DNA of 64,000 nucleotides from Bradyrhizobium diazoefficiens (GTDB lineage Bacteria > Pseudomonadota > Alphaproteobacteria > Rhizobiales > Xanthobacteraceae), in NCBI RefSeq assembly GCF_016616885.1, contig NZ_CP067102.1, forward strand, positions 496,001-560,000. Reading direction: 5' to 3'. The translations under genes were made by a program, and so were the position numbers. The notes beneath the pieces were generated by a model. It ran no database searches. It was given only the letters and a program-made list of their open reading frames with translations, and had not been told where the DNA came from. Shown one piece after another: positions 53,132 to 63,780 of this stretch; the stretch's first letter is position 1, and every line of letters starts with the position of its first letter.

Positions 53132-53881
53132 GTGACGGATAAGGTCGTTGTCATCACCGGCGGCAGTCGCGGCATTGGTCGTGCGACCGCGATTGCGGCG
53201 GCCGCGCGCGGCTACCGTGTCGTCGTCGGCTATGCCAGCAACAAGACGGCCGCCGACGAGGCTGTCGCCGAGATCGAGGCCAGCAATGGCAAGGCGATCG
53301 CGGTGAAGTGCGACGTCGCCGAGGAAAGCGACATCATCGACCTGTTCAAGCAAGCCGACAAGTTCGGCACGCTCGGCGCGCTCGTCAACAATGGCGGCAT
53401 CGTCGGCAAAAGCGGCGTGCGCGTCGACGAGATGTCGGCCGAGCGCATCCAGCGCGTGATGGCAGTCAACGTCACCGGCTCCATTCTCTGCGCGCGCGAA
53501 GCCGTCAAGCGGATGTCGACCAAGCACGGCGGCCAAGGCGGCGTCATCGTCAATCTGTCATCGGTTGCTGCCAAGCTCGGCGCACCGAACACCTATGTCG
53601 ACTATGCCGCGTCCAAGGGCGCGATCGATTCCTTCACCATCGGCCTCGGTTACGAGGTTGCCGGCGAGGGCATTCGCGTCGCGGGCATCCGCCCCGGCCT
53701 GATCGACACCGAAATCCACGCCTCCGGTGGTGAGCCCGACCGGCACCATCGCCTGGCCCATCTGGTGCCGATGAAGCGCGTCGGCACTGCGGATGAAATC
53801 GCCAATGCCATCGTCTGGCTGATGTCGGACGATGCCTCTTACGTCACCTCAGCCATTCTCGATGTGTCCGGCGGACGCTGA
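53132..53881 (+). CDS. SDR-family oxidoreductase (GTG start)
   Basis: 249 residues. Classical short-chain dehydrogenase: TGGSRGIGRATA (nucleotide loop), NNGGIVG, catalytic Ser in NLSSVAAKLG, and YVDYAASKGAID (YxxxK); C-terminal SDDASYVTSAILDVSGGR. NADP preference is likely. The GTG at 53132 is chosen because GGAGG sits 5 bp before it; the ATG at 53120 overlaps that ribosome-binding site. It lies between sucB and lpdA, with no known part in the complex. Confidence 0.88.
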   Translation: MTDKVVVITGGSRGIGRATAIAAAARGYRVVVGYASNKTAADEAVAEIEASNGKAIAVKCDVAEESDIIDLFKQADKFGTLGALVNNGGIVGKSGVRVDEMSAERIQRVMAVNVTGSILCAREAVKRMSTKHGGQGGVIVNLSSVAAKLGAPNTYVDYAASKGAIDSFTIGLGYEVAGEGIRVAGIRPGLIDTEIHASGGEPDRHHRLAHLVPMKRVGTADEIANAIVWLMSDDASYVTSAILDVSGGR

Positions 53882-53938
53882 CGCGCCGCGCGGACGCTGA
53901 CACATCCTCACCACGCTAAACTTACGGGACTTTCTCTC

Positions 53939-55339
53939 ATGGCTACCTACGATCTCGTCGTCATCGGCACCGGACCTGGCGGTTATGTCTGCGCGGTGCG
54001 CGCAAGCCAGCTCGGCATGAAAGTCGCCGTGGTCGAAAAGAACGCCACGCTCGGCGGCACCTGCCTCAATGTCGGCTGCATGCCGTCGAAGGCGCTGCTG
54101 CACGCCTCCGAGATGTTCGAGGAAGCCGGCCACTCCTTCGCCAAGATGGGCGTCAGCGTCTCCGCGCCGAAGCTCGAATTGCCGGCGATGATGAACTTCA
54201 AGCAGCAGGGCATCGACGGCAACGTCAAGGGCGTCGAGTTCCTGATGAAGAAGAACAAGGTCGACGTGCTCAAGGGTACCGGCAAGATTCTCGGCACCGG
54301 CAAGGTCGAAGTCTCCGCCGACGGCAAGTCGCAGGTGATCGAGACCAGGAACATCGTGATTGCCACGGGCTCGGACATCGCGCGCCTCAAAGGCATCGAG
54401 ATCGACGAGAAGCGCATCGTGTCGTCGACCGGCGCGCTGTCGCTGGACAAGGTGCCAGGCAGATTGCTGGTCATCGGCGCCGGTGTGATCGGCCTCGAGC
54501 TTGGCTCGGTGTGGCGCAGACTCGGGTCCGAAGTCATGGTCGTCGAATTCCTCGATCGCATCCTGCCCGGCATGGACGGCGAGATCGCGAAGCAGTTCCA
54601 GCGCATCCTCGAAAAGCAGGGATTTGCGTTCAAGCTTGGTTCGAAGGTCACCGGCGTCGAAGCGAACGGCAAGGCACTGCTTGCGAAAATCGAACCGGCT
54701 GCGGGCGGTGCGGCCGAGACCATCGAAGCCGACGTCGTGCTCGTCTGCATCGGCCGCGTGCCGTACACCGATGGCCTGGGTCTGAAGGAAGCCGGCGTCG
54801 CGCTCGATCCCCGTGGTCGTGTGCAGATCGATCCGCATTTCGCCACCAGCCTCAAGGGCGTTTATGCCATCGGCGACGTCGTCGCGGGCCCGATGCTCGC
54901 GCACAAGGCCGAGGATGAAGGCGTGGCCGTTGCGGAGATCATCGCGGGCCAGGCCGGCCACGTGAATTACGACGTTATCCCAGGCGTGGTGTATACCACC
55001 CCGGAAGTGTCCTCCGTCGGCAAGACCGAGGAGGAGCTGAAGCAGGCGGGCATCGCTTATACCGTCGGGAAGTTTCCCTTTACCGCCAACGGCCGCTCCA
55101 AGGTCAACCAGACCACCGATGGCTTCGTGAAGATTCTCGCAGATGCGAAGACCGATCGCGTGCTCGGAGTGCACATTATCGGCGTTGAGGCCGGCGAAAT
55201 GATCCATGAAGCCTGCGTTCTCATGGAGTTCGGGGGCAGTGCGGAAGATCTCGCCCGCACCTGCCATGCGCATCCGACCCGCTCGGAAGCGATCAAGGAA
55301 GCCGCGCTTGCAGTCGGCAAGCGGGCCATCCATATGTAG
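53939..55339 (+). CDS. lpdA: Dihydrolipoyl dehydrogenase (E3)
   Basis: 466 residues. FAD enzyme reoxidising dihydrolipoyl groups. FAD loop [11 protein letters not shown], redox pair Cys42/Cys47 in [19 protein letters not shown] loop [13 protein letters not shown], and the catalytic His445/Glu450 of [10 protein letters not shown] from the dimer interface. Probably the E3 of the 2-oxoglutarate complex given the location. Confidence 0.97.
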   Translation: MATYDLVVIGTGPGGYVCAVRASQLGMKVAVVEKNATLGGTCLNVGCMPSKALLHASEMFEEAGHSFAKMGVSVSAPKLELPAMMNFKQQGIDGNVKGVEFLMKKNKVDVLKGTGKILGTGKVEVSADGKSQVIETRNIVIATGSDIARLKGIEIDEKRIVSSTGALSLDKVPGRLLVIGAGVIGLELGSVWRRLGSEVMVVEFLDRILPGMDGEIAKQFQRILEKQGFAFKLGSKVTGVEANGKALLAKIEPAAGGAAETIEADVVLVCIGRVPYTDGLGLKEAGVALDPRGRVQIDPHFATSLKGVYAIGDVVAGPMLAHKAEDEGVAVAEIIAGQAGHVNYDVIPGVVYTTPEVSSVGKTEEELKQAGIAYTVGKFPFTANGRSKVNQTTDGFVKILADAKTDRVLGVHIIGVEAGEMIHEACVLMEFGGSAEDLARTCHAHPTRSEAIKEAALAVGKRAIHM

Positions 55340-55371
55340 GTTTGCCCAGGGCCGAATCGGGCGGGAAACAT

Positions 55372-55902
55372 ATGCTGCGCCGCCTTCTTCAACCGGTCTG
55401 GGTCCTGCTGGCGATCATCTTTCTGATCGAAGCCTGGCTGTGGGACCACCTCGAACCGATCGTCGCGCGGGTGGTCGCACTGATCCCGCTTGCCCGGTTC
55501 AAGTCATGGCTGTCGGAGCGCGTCGACGCACTTTCTCCGGCGATGACGTTGATCGTCTTCGCCGTCCCGATCATCCCGCTGTTTCCGCTCAAGCTGGTCG
55601 GCCTGTGGCTGCTCACACATGAATACTGGACCAGCGCGCTCTTCACGATCCTGTTCGCAAAGATGCTCGGCGTCGGTGTCACCGCCTTCGTGTTCGACGT
55701 CACGCGCGACAAGCTGCTGGAGATGCGCTGGTTCGAGCGGCTCTACGAGCTGGTGCTGAAAGTGCGCGCCAAGGCGACCGAGCTGGTCGAGCCTGTCAAG
55801 CGGCGCATTCGCGAGCTGATCACGGGCAACGGCGAAGGCTGGTCCTCGCGCACGCTGCGTCTGATCCAGCGCTTTCGCAAAAGCGTGCACGAGGCGCGGT
55901 GA
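55372..55902 (+). CDS. Membrane protein of unknown function downstream of lpdA
   Basis: 176 residues from MLRRLLQPVWVLLAIIFLIEAWLWDHLEPIV. Two or three hydrophobic segments (1: VWVLLAIIFLIEAWL; 2: MTLIVFAVPIIPLFPLKLVGLWLL; 3: ALFTILFAKMLGVGVTAFVF) then a basic C-terminal helix (RAKATELVEPVKRRIREL). It follows lpdA by 32 bp, probably co-transcribed. Family not recognised with certainty. Confidence 0.75.
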   Translation: MLRRLLQPVWVLLAIIFLIEAWLWDHLEPIVARVVALIPLARFKSWLSERVDALSPAMTLIVFAVPIIPLFPLKLVGLWLLTHEYWTSALFTILFAKMLGVGVTAFVFDVTRDKLLEMRWFERLYELVLKVRAKATELVEPVKRRIRELITGNGEGWSSRTLRLIQRFRKSVHEAR

Positions 55903-55910
55903 TTATGTCT

Positions 55911-56044
55911 CACCGTCATCCTGAGGTGCTCGCCCCTTCGGCGAGCCTCGAAGGGCGACGGCCCGGCTGCATCTCGGCCGTTCATCCTTCGAGGCTCCGA
56001 GCACAGTGCTAACGCACTGCGCTCCTTGCACCTCAGGATGACGG
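55911..56044. repeat. Dispersed repeat with CACCGTCATCCTGAGG/CCTCAGGATGACGG ends
   Basis: Complementary ends and inner blocks CTTCGGCGAGCCTCGAAG and TCCTTCGAGGCTC; a different sequence type from the TTCCGGGG repeats. Between convergent genes. Confidence 0.72.
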
Positions 56045-56068
56045 AATTGAAATGGATGCCGAACTCAC

Positions 56069-56662
56069 CTACCCGTGCAGATGCAACAAATGCGGCCACC
56101 ATGCGCCGAGCACGGTCATGCCGAGTCCGGCGAGCGTCAACAGGCCGGCGACCCAGGCGAGCGGCAGCATGCCGGTGATGATGGTGGCCGACGCCAGCAC
56201 GATGCCGATCTGGAACGCGGCCGACGCCAGCTCGAAGTGATGATATTTCGCGGTCGCCTCGTCGCGCACGTGCTCGGCTTCCTTGGCCTTCTCGGCGAGC
56301 TGCTCGGTGCCTTCGCCGGTCTCGGGCTCGGAGCGGTAGCGCGCCGCCGTCTTCTGCCAGTCGTCGATCTGCTTCTGCACGGCGGCCTTCATGGCGTCGT
56401 CGGTGGCGGCGCCCAATGTCAGCTTGCCCTGGTCGGCGGCGGTCTGGACCACCGTGCGGCGAATGCTCTTGGCCTGGAAGAATGCCCAGAGATTGGAGGC
56501 CTCGACGTTCTTGCTGATCGACTCGGTCTGGGCGCCCTTGCCGAGCGTTTCCGAGATCGCCAGGAACAGCGCCAGCACCGCGATCAGAAGGGCGATCTTC
56601 TTGTTCTCGCCGGATGCATGCTCGGCATGCTCGGCGTGCTCCATGCTTTCGTGTGCGCTCAT
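56069..56662 (-). CDS. DUF4337 domain membrane protein
   Basis: 197 residues from MSAHESMEHAEHAEHASGENKK, a His/Glu-rich start. First membrane helix IALLIAVLALFLAISETLG, then WAFFQAKSIRRTVVQTA and a coiled-coil-like stretch, then two C-terminal helices (FQIGIVLASATIITGMLPLAWVAGLLTLAGLGMTVLGAW). Matches the DUF4337 layout; function unknown. Confidence 0.85.
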   Translation of the reverse strand: MSAHESMEHAEHAEHASGENKKIALLIAVLALFLAISETLGKGAQTESISKNVEASNLWAFFQAKSIRRTVVQTAADQGKLTLGAATDDAMKAAVQKQIDDWQKTAARYRSEPETGEGTEQLAEKAKEAEHVRDEATAKYHHFELASAAFQIGIVLASATIITGMLPLAWVAGLLTLAGLGMTVLGAWWPHLLHLHG

Positions 56663-56765
56663 GAGTCCCCTCCTGTGTCGGTTCCGCAACGATTTGACCG
56701 AACCGCGCGGCCTACGCAAGAGGCATGCGGGGCAGGAGCCGGCTATGACAGCTTGATGTCAGGAA

Positions 56766-57731
56766 TCAACGGCGCGGATGCGCGCTTGCATAGACTTCCA
56801 GCAGCCGTTCGGAATCGATGCCGGTATAGATCTGCGTGGTCGAGAGTGAGGAATGGCCGAGCAATTCCTGGATCGCGCGCAGATCGCCGCCGCGCGACAG
56901 CAGATGCGTGGCGAAAGAGTGTCGCAGCGCATGCGGCGTAGCGCTGTCGGGTAGCCCGAGCGCGCCGCGCAGACGCTCCATTGCGAGCTGGATGATGCGC
57001 GGGCTGAGCGGACCGCCGCGCGCGCCGACGAAGATCGGTCCTTCCGGCGGCAGCGCGTGCGGGCACATCGCGACATATTCCTGCACCAGCGCGAGCACGT
57101 TTTGCAGCACCGGCACCATGCGCGTCTTGTTGCCTTTGCCGGTGACGATGAGCACGTCGCCTTCGCCTGCCTTCGGCACCTCGCGGCGCTTCAGGCCGAG
57201 GGCCTCGGAGATGCGCAAGCCCGAGCCATAGAGCAGGGCCATCACGGCGGCGTCGCGTGCCAAAATCCAGGTCTCGCGGTCTTCACCGGCGCGCTCGTCG
57301 GCGTCGGCCAGGCGTTTTGCCGATGCCATCGGCAACGGCTTCGGCAAGGTTTTTGCGACTTTCGGCGCGCGGATTGCGGAGAGTGCTCCGACCTTGCCTT
57401 TGCCTTCGCGCTCGAGGAAGCGGCCGAACGAGCGCAGGCCCGCCAGCGCGCGCATCAGGGAACGGCCGGCAATATCGTCGGCACGGCGCATCGCCATGAA
57501 GGCGCGGACATCGGTGGCTTCCAGTGACGCAAAACGGGCTAGCGTGACGCGTTCGCCCCAATGACGGCAGAGGAAATCTAGGCACTGCCGCAAGTCGCGG
57601 CCATAGGCCTCCAGAGTCTTCGGCGACAGCCGCCGCTCGGCGCCGAGATGCGCCAGCCAGCGCGCCATCTCCTGCGCGATCGAGGGATCGGCGCTGGCGA
57701 GCTCGATTGGAGGGGCGGCCGCTTTGCTCAT
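56766..57731 (-). CDS. xerC: Tyrosine recombinase XerC
   Basis: 321 residues. Resolves chromosome dimers at dif with XerD. N-terminal SAM-like domain (MARWLAHLGAERRLSPKTLEAYGRDLRQCLDFL); catalytic Arg in LLYGSGLRISEALGL, HALRHSFATHLLSRG (His, Arg), GHSSLSTTQIYTGID (His, Tyr nucleophile). Single isolated gene with no phage or integron features, so a housekeeping enzyme. Confidence 0.95.
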   Translation of the reverse strand: MSKAAAPPIELASADPSIAQEMARWLAHLGAERRLSPKTLEAYGRDLRQCLDFLCRHWGERVTLARFASLEATDVRAFMAMRRADDIAGRSLMRALAGLRSFGRFLEREGKGKVGALSAIRAPKVAKTLPKPLPMASAKRLADADERAGEDRETWILARDAAVMALLYGSGLRISEALGLKRREVPKAGEGDVLIVTGKGNKTRMVPVLQNVLALVQEYVAMCPHALPPEGPIFVGARGGPLSPRIIQLAMERLRGALGLPDSATPHALRHSFATHLLSRGGDLRAIQELLGHSSLSTTQIYTGIDSERLLEVYASAHPRR

Positions 57732-57843
57732 GCGCTCTGGACGTAATGATTCCGCACAGTATATCGCATCACACCGGTTTACTGTTCGCTAAGGCCGCCC
57801 CGGGGCGCTAGCCTCAAAGCCCCAAGGTTCCGATTCTCCCCTC

Positions 57844-60054
57844 ATGGATCATTCGTCGCGCACCACGACCGCCCTCGCCAACGCGACCCGCATGGTCGAC
57901 GTGCTGGTGCCGGTCGCGCTCGACCAGACCTATTCCTACAAGGTGCCGCGCGGCATGGAGCTGAAGGCCGGCGATCTCGTCGGCGTGCCGCTCGGGCCCC
58001 GCGAGGTGCTCGCCGTGGTCTGGGCGGAAAACGCCAATCCCGATCCGCGCCTGCACAACCGCCTCAAGGAGGTCAACGAAAAGCTCGATCTTCCGCCGCT
58101 GAAGGATGAGCTGCGCGCGGTCGTGGACTGGGTCGCCAATTACACGCTGAGCCCGCGCGGCATGGTGCTGCGCATGTGCCTGCGCATGGGCGAGAACCTC
58201 GGTCCCGAGCGGGTCCGTGCCGGTGTGCGCCTGGTCGGAGATCCCCCGAAACGACTGACGCCGGCGCGCCAGCGCCTGATGGAGGTGCTGTCGGATCGGC
58301 TGCTGCACGGCAAATCGGAGGCCGCTAAGGAAGCGGGCGTCTCGGCCGGCGTGATCGACGGCCTCGTCGATGAAGGCACGCTGACGGTCGAGCCGATGCC
58401 GCCGCCGCCTCCGCCACCGGCGCCCGATCCGGATTTCGGCCGGCCGGATTTTTCGCCGCAGCAGCGTGCCGGCGTCGATGCGATGCGCGCGCTCGCGGCC
58501 AACGGCAGCTTCCACGTCGCGTTGCTCGACGGTGTCACCGGCTCAGGCAAGACCGAGGTCTATTTCGAGGCGATTGCGGAATCGATCCGCCGCGGCAAGC
58601 AGACGCTGATCCTGATGCCGGAGATCGCGCTGACCGGCCAGTTCCTCGACCGCTTCGCGCAGCGTTTTGGCGTGCGGCCGATCGAGTGGCACTCAGAGCT
58701 CACGCCGCGCACCCGCGCGCGCAATTGGGCGGCGATCTCGGAAGGCACCGCGCCGGTCGTGGTCGGCGCGCGTTCGGCGCTGTTTCTGCCCTATGCCAAT
58801 CTCGGCCTCATCGTGGTCGATGAAGAGCACGACCAAGCCTACAAGCAGGACGAAGGCGTGCATTATCACGCCCGCGACATGGCGGTGGTGCGCGCGCATA
58901 TCGCCAAGATCCCGATCGTGCTGGCGTCCGCAACGCCGTCGGTCGAGTCCGAGGTCAATGCGCGCAAGAACCGCTATCAGCGCATCGCGCTGCCGTCGCG
59001 CTTCGGCGGTCAGCACATGCCGCATATCGAGGCGATCGACATGCGCCGCGAGCCGCCGGCGCGCGGCCGGTTCATCTCGCCGCGGTTGGCCGGCGAGATC
59101 AGAAAGGCGATCGAAAAGCGCGAGCAGGCGCTGCTGTTCCTCAATCGCCGCGGCTATGCGCCGCTGACACTCTGCCGCGCCTGCGGCCATCGCTTCGCCT
59201 GCACCATCTGCGACGCCTGGCTGGTGGATCATCGCTTTCGCCAGCGCCTGGTCTGCCATCATTGCGGCTTCTCGATGCCGCGTCCGCACACGTGCCCGCA
59301 TTGCGCGGCGGAGGAATCGCTGGTTGCGGTCGGCCCCGGCGTCGAGCGCTTGCAGGAGGAGGCGGCCGCGCTGTTCCCGGACGCGCGCACCATGGTGCTG
59401 TCGAGCGACCTCATCACCTCGATCGAGACGATGCGCAGCGAGCTAGCCGAGATCGCGGAGGGCCGTGTCGATATCATCATCGGCACGCAGCTCGTCGCCA
59501 AGGGCCACAATTTCCCGCGGCTCAATCTGGTTGGCGTGGTCGATGCGGATCTGGGCTTAAGCAATGGCGATCCGCGCGCGGCGGAACGCACCTGGCAATT
59601 GCTCAACCAGGTGATCGGCCGCGCCGGACGCGAGCAGGGCCGCGGCGTCGGCTATCTCCAGACCCATCAGCCGGATCATCCCGTGATGAAGGCGCTGATC
59701 GCCTGCGACCGCGAGGCCTTCTACGACAGCGAGATCGACCTGCGCGAGCGCACGCTCTATCCGCCATTCGGGCGCCTTGCGAGCCTGATCATTTCCGCGG
59801 GCGATCGTCCGAGCGCGGAGGGCCTGGGCCGCCGTCTCGTTGCGCTGGCGCCGCGCGACGAGCGTGTGGTGGTGCTGGGCCCGGCGGAAGCCCCGCTCGC
59901 CGTGATCAAGGGCCGCTACCGCTTCCGCATCCTGGTGAAATCGGCGCGCGGTTTCGACCTGTCGGATTATCTGCGGAACTGGCTCGCGGTATGCCCGAAG
60001 CCGAAGGGGAATCAGAAGCTCGAGGTCGACGTCGATCCGCAGAGTTTTTTGTAG
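57844..60054 (+). CDS. priA: Primosomal replication protein N' (PriA helicase)
   Basis: 736 residues. Restarts stalled replication forks. N-terminal DNA-binding domain (VDVLVPVALDQTYSYKVP), Walker A GVTGSGKTEVYFE, DEEHDQAYKQ (DEAH-type), zinc cysteines in CRACGHRFACTICDAW and CHHCGFSMPRPHTCPHC, and GTQLVAKGHNFPRLNLVGVVDAD with the QVIGRAGREQGRG motif VI. There is a Pro-rich linker (PMPPPPPPPAPDP) before the helicase part. Confidence 0.96.
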   Translation: MDHSSRTTTALANATRMVDVLVPVALDQTYSYKVPRGMELKAGDLVGVPLGPREVLAVVWAENANPDPRLHNRLKEVNEKLDLPPLKDELRAVVDWVANYTLSPRGMVLRMCLRMGENLGPERVRAGVRLVGDPPKRLTPARQRLMEVLSDRLLHGKSEAAKEAGVSAGVIDGLVDEGTLTVEPMPPPPPPPAPDPDFGRPDFSPQQRAGVDAMRALAANGSFHVALLDGVTGSGKTEVYFEAIAESIRRGKQTLILMPEIALTGQFLDRFAQRFGVRPIEWHSELTPRTRARNWAAISEGTAPVVVGARSALFLPYANLGLIVVDEEHDQAYKQDEGVHYHARDMAVVRAHIAKIPIVLASATPSVESEVNARKNRYQRIALPSRFGGQHMPHIEAIDMRREPPARGRFISPRLAGEIRKAIEKREQALLFLNRRGYAPLTLCRACGHRFACTICDAWLVDHRFRQRLVCHHCGFSMPRPHTCPHCAAEESLVAVGPGVERLQEEAAALFPDARTMVLSSDLITSIETMRSELAEIAEGRVDIIIGTQLVAKGHNFPRLNLVGVVDADLGLSNGDPRAAERTWQLLNQVIGRAGREQGRGVGYLQTHQPDHPVMKALIACDREAFYDSEIDLRERTLYPPFGRLASLIISAGDRPSAEGLGRRLVALAPRDERVVVLGPAEAPLAVIKGRYRFRILVKSARGFDLSDYLRNWLAVCPKPKGNQKLEVDVDPQSFL

Positions 60055-60062
60055 GCCTCCGC

Positions 60063-60164
60063 TGTCATTCCGGGGCGATGCGCAGCATCGAACTGTGGTG
60101 CGCACTTGCGCACCAGAGAATCTCGAGATTCCGGGTTCACGCTTGGCGTGCCCCGGAATGACAG
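60063..60164. repeat. Dispersed repeat with TGTCATTCCGGGG/CCCCGGAATGACA ends
   Basis: Perfect outer arms; inner hairpins GATGCGCAGCATC, TGGTGCGCACTTGCGCACCA and GAATCTCGAGATTC. Confidence 0.8.
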
Positions 60165-60174
60165 AACGCAAAAA

Positions 60175-60200
60175 GCCCGTGGTCCCCCAAGACCACGGGC
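60175..60200 (-). terminator. Rho-independent terminator of rlpA
   Basis: GCCCGTGGTC-CCCCAA-GACCACGGGC, 10-bp perfect stem, followed on the minus strand by TTTTTG. Confidence 0.85.
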
Positions 60201-60285
60201 CTGTTTCACGCGCGCATCAAACTGCTCATGTCCCTGCGGACGATGATGAAAACTGCGCGTGCGGGATAAGGCGCGTCGAACGCCG

Positions 60286-60792
60286 TTAGGAGACGACTTC
60301 CGCGGTGACACGGCCGACGCCGGCACCGGTGAGGCCGATGGCGCGGGCAGCGCCGGTGGAGAGGTCGAGCACGCGGCCGCGCACGAACGGGCCACGGTCA
60401 TTGATGGTGACGATGACGCTCGAGCCGCCATGGGTGACGCGCAGCTTGGTGCCGAACGGCAGCGAACGGTGCGCCGCGGTCATGGCGTTCTGGTTGAAGC
60501 GCTGGCCCGACGCGGTGCGGCTGCCGGACTCGTTGCCATAGAACGAGGCCATGCCGGAGAAGGAGCGGCCGGTGCCCGACGACGGCGTCATCGACGCATT
60601 GGCATTGCGCCAATCGGAGGTCGCGTTGGCATCCTCCTGGGTGTGGTGGCGGTGATGGTGAGAATAGCGGTGGTGATGCCTGGATTTTGCGGAAGCTTCG
60701 GTGGCAGTTCCACCGATGACGAGAGTTGCGGCGACGAAAGCAATCGCCGTACGCGGCCGGGTCACAGTGCCCAGCGTCTTCAAAGACAGCAT
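60286..60792 (-). CDS. rlpA: RlpA-family septal ring lytic transglycosylase
   Basis: 168 residues. Signal peptide (TAIAFVAATLVIGGTATEASA) then a His-rich stretch (RHHHRYSHHHRHH) and a C-terminal double-psi beta-barrel: GMASFYGNESGSRTASGQRFNQNAMTAAHRSLPFGTKLRVTH and VTINDRGPFVRGRVLDLSTGAARAIGL. No SPOR domain. In other bacteria RlpA cleaves naked glycan strands at the septum. The upstream region has a CtrA-like site. Confidence 0.9.
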   Translation of the reverse strand: MLSLKTLGTVTRPRTAIAFVAATLVIGGTATEASAKSRHHHRYSHHHRHHTQEDANATSDWRNANASMTPSSGTGRSFSGMASFYGNESGSRTASGQRFNQNAMTAAHRSLPFGTKLRVTHGGSSVIVTINDRGPFVRGRVLDLSTGAARAIGLTGAGVGRVTAEVVS

Positions 60793-60815
60793 TTAGTGGT
60801 CCCTACGCTAGTATT

Positions 60816-60829
60816 GCCACATATGTGGC
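60816..60829. promoter_or_regulatory. Perfect 14-bp palindrome upstream of rlpA
   Basis: GCCACATATGTGGC, 24 bp before the rlpA ATG, flanked by CTAG/CTAG. A possible operator or 5'-UTR hairpin. Confidence 0.4.
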
Positions 60830-60941
60830 TAGTGGAGCCCCCATCAGTTTGTGAGCGGGTTGGCGTTTCCTTTCGCAATGAGGCATGAATTGGGCAGTAG
60901 TTCCGCTATGTGTCGCGTTGAAATATCTTGTGACCCGTGGG

Positions 60942-60958
60942 GATATTCCCGGGATATC
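60942..60958. promoter_or_regulatory. Near-perfect palindrome in AT-rich island
   Basis: GATATTCCCGGGATATC, one mismatch pair in 17 bp. Regulator unknown. Confidence 0.3.
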
Positions 60959-60973
60959 TCGTAATCTTTCGCT

Positions 60974-60989
60974 TTAACGATTTGTTAAC
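60974..60989. promoter_or_regulatory. CtrA-like box (TTAA-N7-TTAAC)
   Basis: TTAACGATTTGTTAAC fits the full CtrA consensus of alphaproteobacteria. It is 182 bp upstream of rlpA and 527 bp upstream of atpH, within an AT-rich stretch (about 60920-61055) unlike the surrounding DNA. Confidence 0.5.
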
Positions 60990-61515
60990 GAAGTTATTAT
61001 TTTCGAATACTGTAAAACGAAGTCGTTTTTCTCGCTGTTTAGAATTCGGTAAGTATTCGGGGGACGTGGTCGGCGAGCTCAAGGTCACGGCTCAGCGAGC
61101 CGTGTTCATGGCCGCTATGCGCTGAGGGCAGGAACGAATGGCCGTGTTAGGGCCGTAACACTCGCGGCAATTCCGTGACGTGGCAGGAGCCCCAAACGAT
61201 AGTCACACGCTATCGCCCAAGGGGGACGCTCCGCTCGATAGCGTGCCTTGCAAGTTTTGGCAGTCCCCGGCAGGTCAGCCATTGATCATCCCGGCGTGCG
61301 ACGAACTGGCGAGCAACAGCCGAGCCTTTAAGTTGCCGTCATGTTGCACGTGCGCGCCTGCTATGTTAGCAAAGCCGCGATTTTAACGGACCCGGCACGT
61401 CCCGTGTCGGCCGAGAATCAAAGTCCCGCTTGAATTCCAAGGGCTTGGATCGCTAGGCGCCGCGTTGTGGCGACGGTTTTTCCCTTGCGAATTTGACAGC
61501 TAAAAGAGCGCGTCT
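60990..61515. other. Long intergenic region upstream of the ATP synthase operon
   Basis: No convincing protein frame. It holds AAAACGA-AG-TCGTTTT (61014-61029) and three mutually complementary segments: CGATAG (61197-61202), CACGCTATCG (61206-61215) and CGATAGCGTG (61236-61245), able to form two exclusive hairpins. The atp promoter must lie here. Confidence 0.4.
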
Positions 61516-63605
<2,090 letters not shown>

Positions 63606-63612
63606 TAAAGAA

Positions 63613-63729
63613 GCGTCATGGCCGGGCTAAAGCGCGAAGCGCGTCTTCGCATTTGATGTCCCGGCCATCCACGCCTTAGTGCGTGGATGACAAAGACGTG
63701 GATGCCCGGGACGAGCCCGGACATGACGA
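63613..63729. repeat. Dispersed palindromic repeat inside the atp operon
   Basis: GTCATGGCCGGG at the left and CCCGGACATGACGAC at the right; inner pairs AGCGCGAAGCGCG, CATCCACGC/GCGTGGATG. Between atpA and atpG, within the operon. Confidence 0.7.
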
Positions 63730-63780
63730 CAGGATAGGGTCGCGGTCCAGCCACAGGCTGATCGCCGGGGTGAACGAAGA

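Noticed and set aside
60906..61125. Small open frames of about 60 codons in the AT-rich island, one on each strand
   Set aside because: No ribosome-binding site, and they overlap each other; the island is better seen as regulatory.
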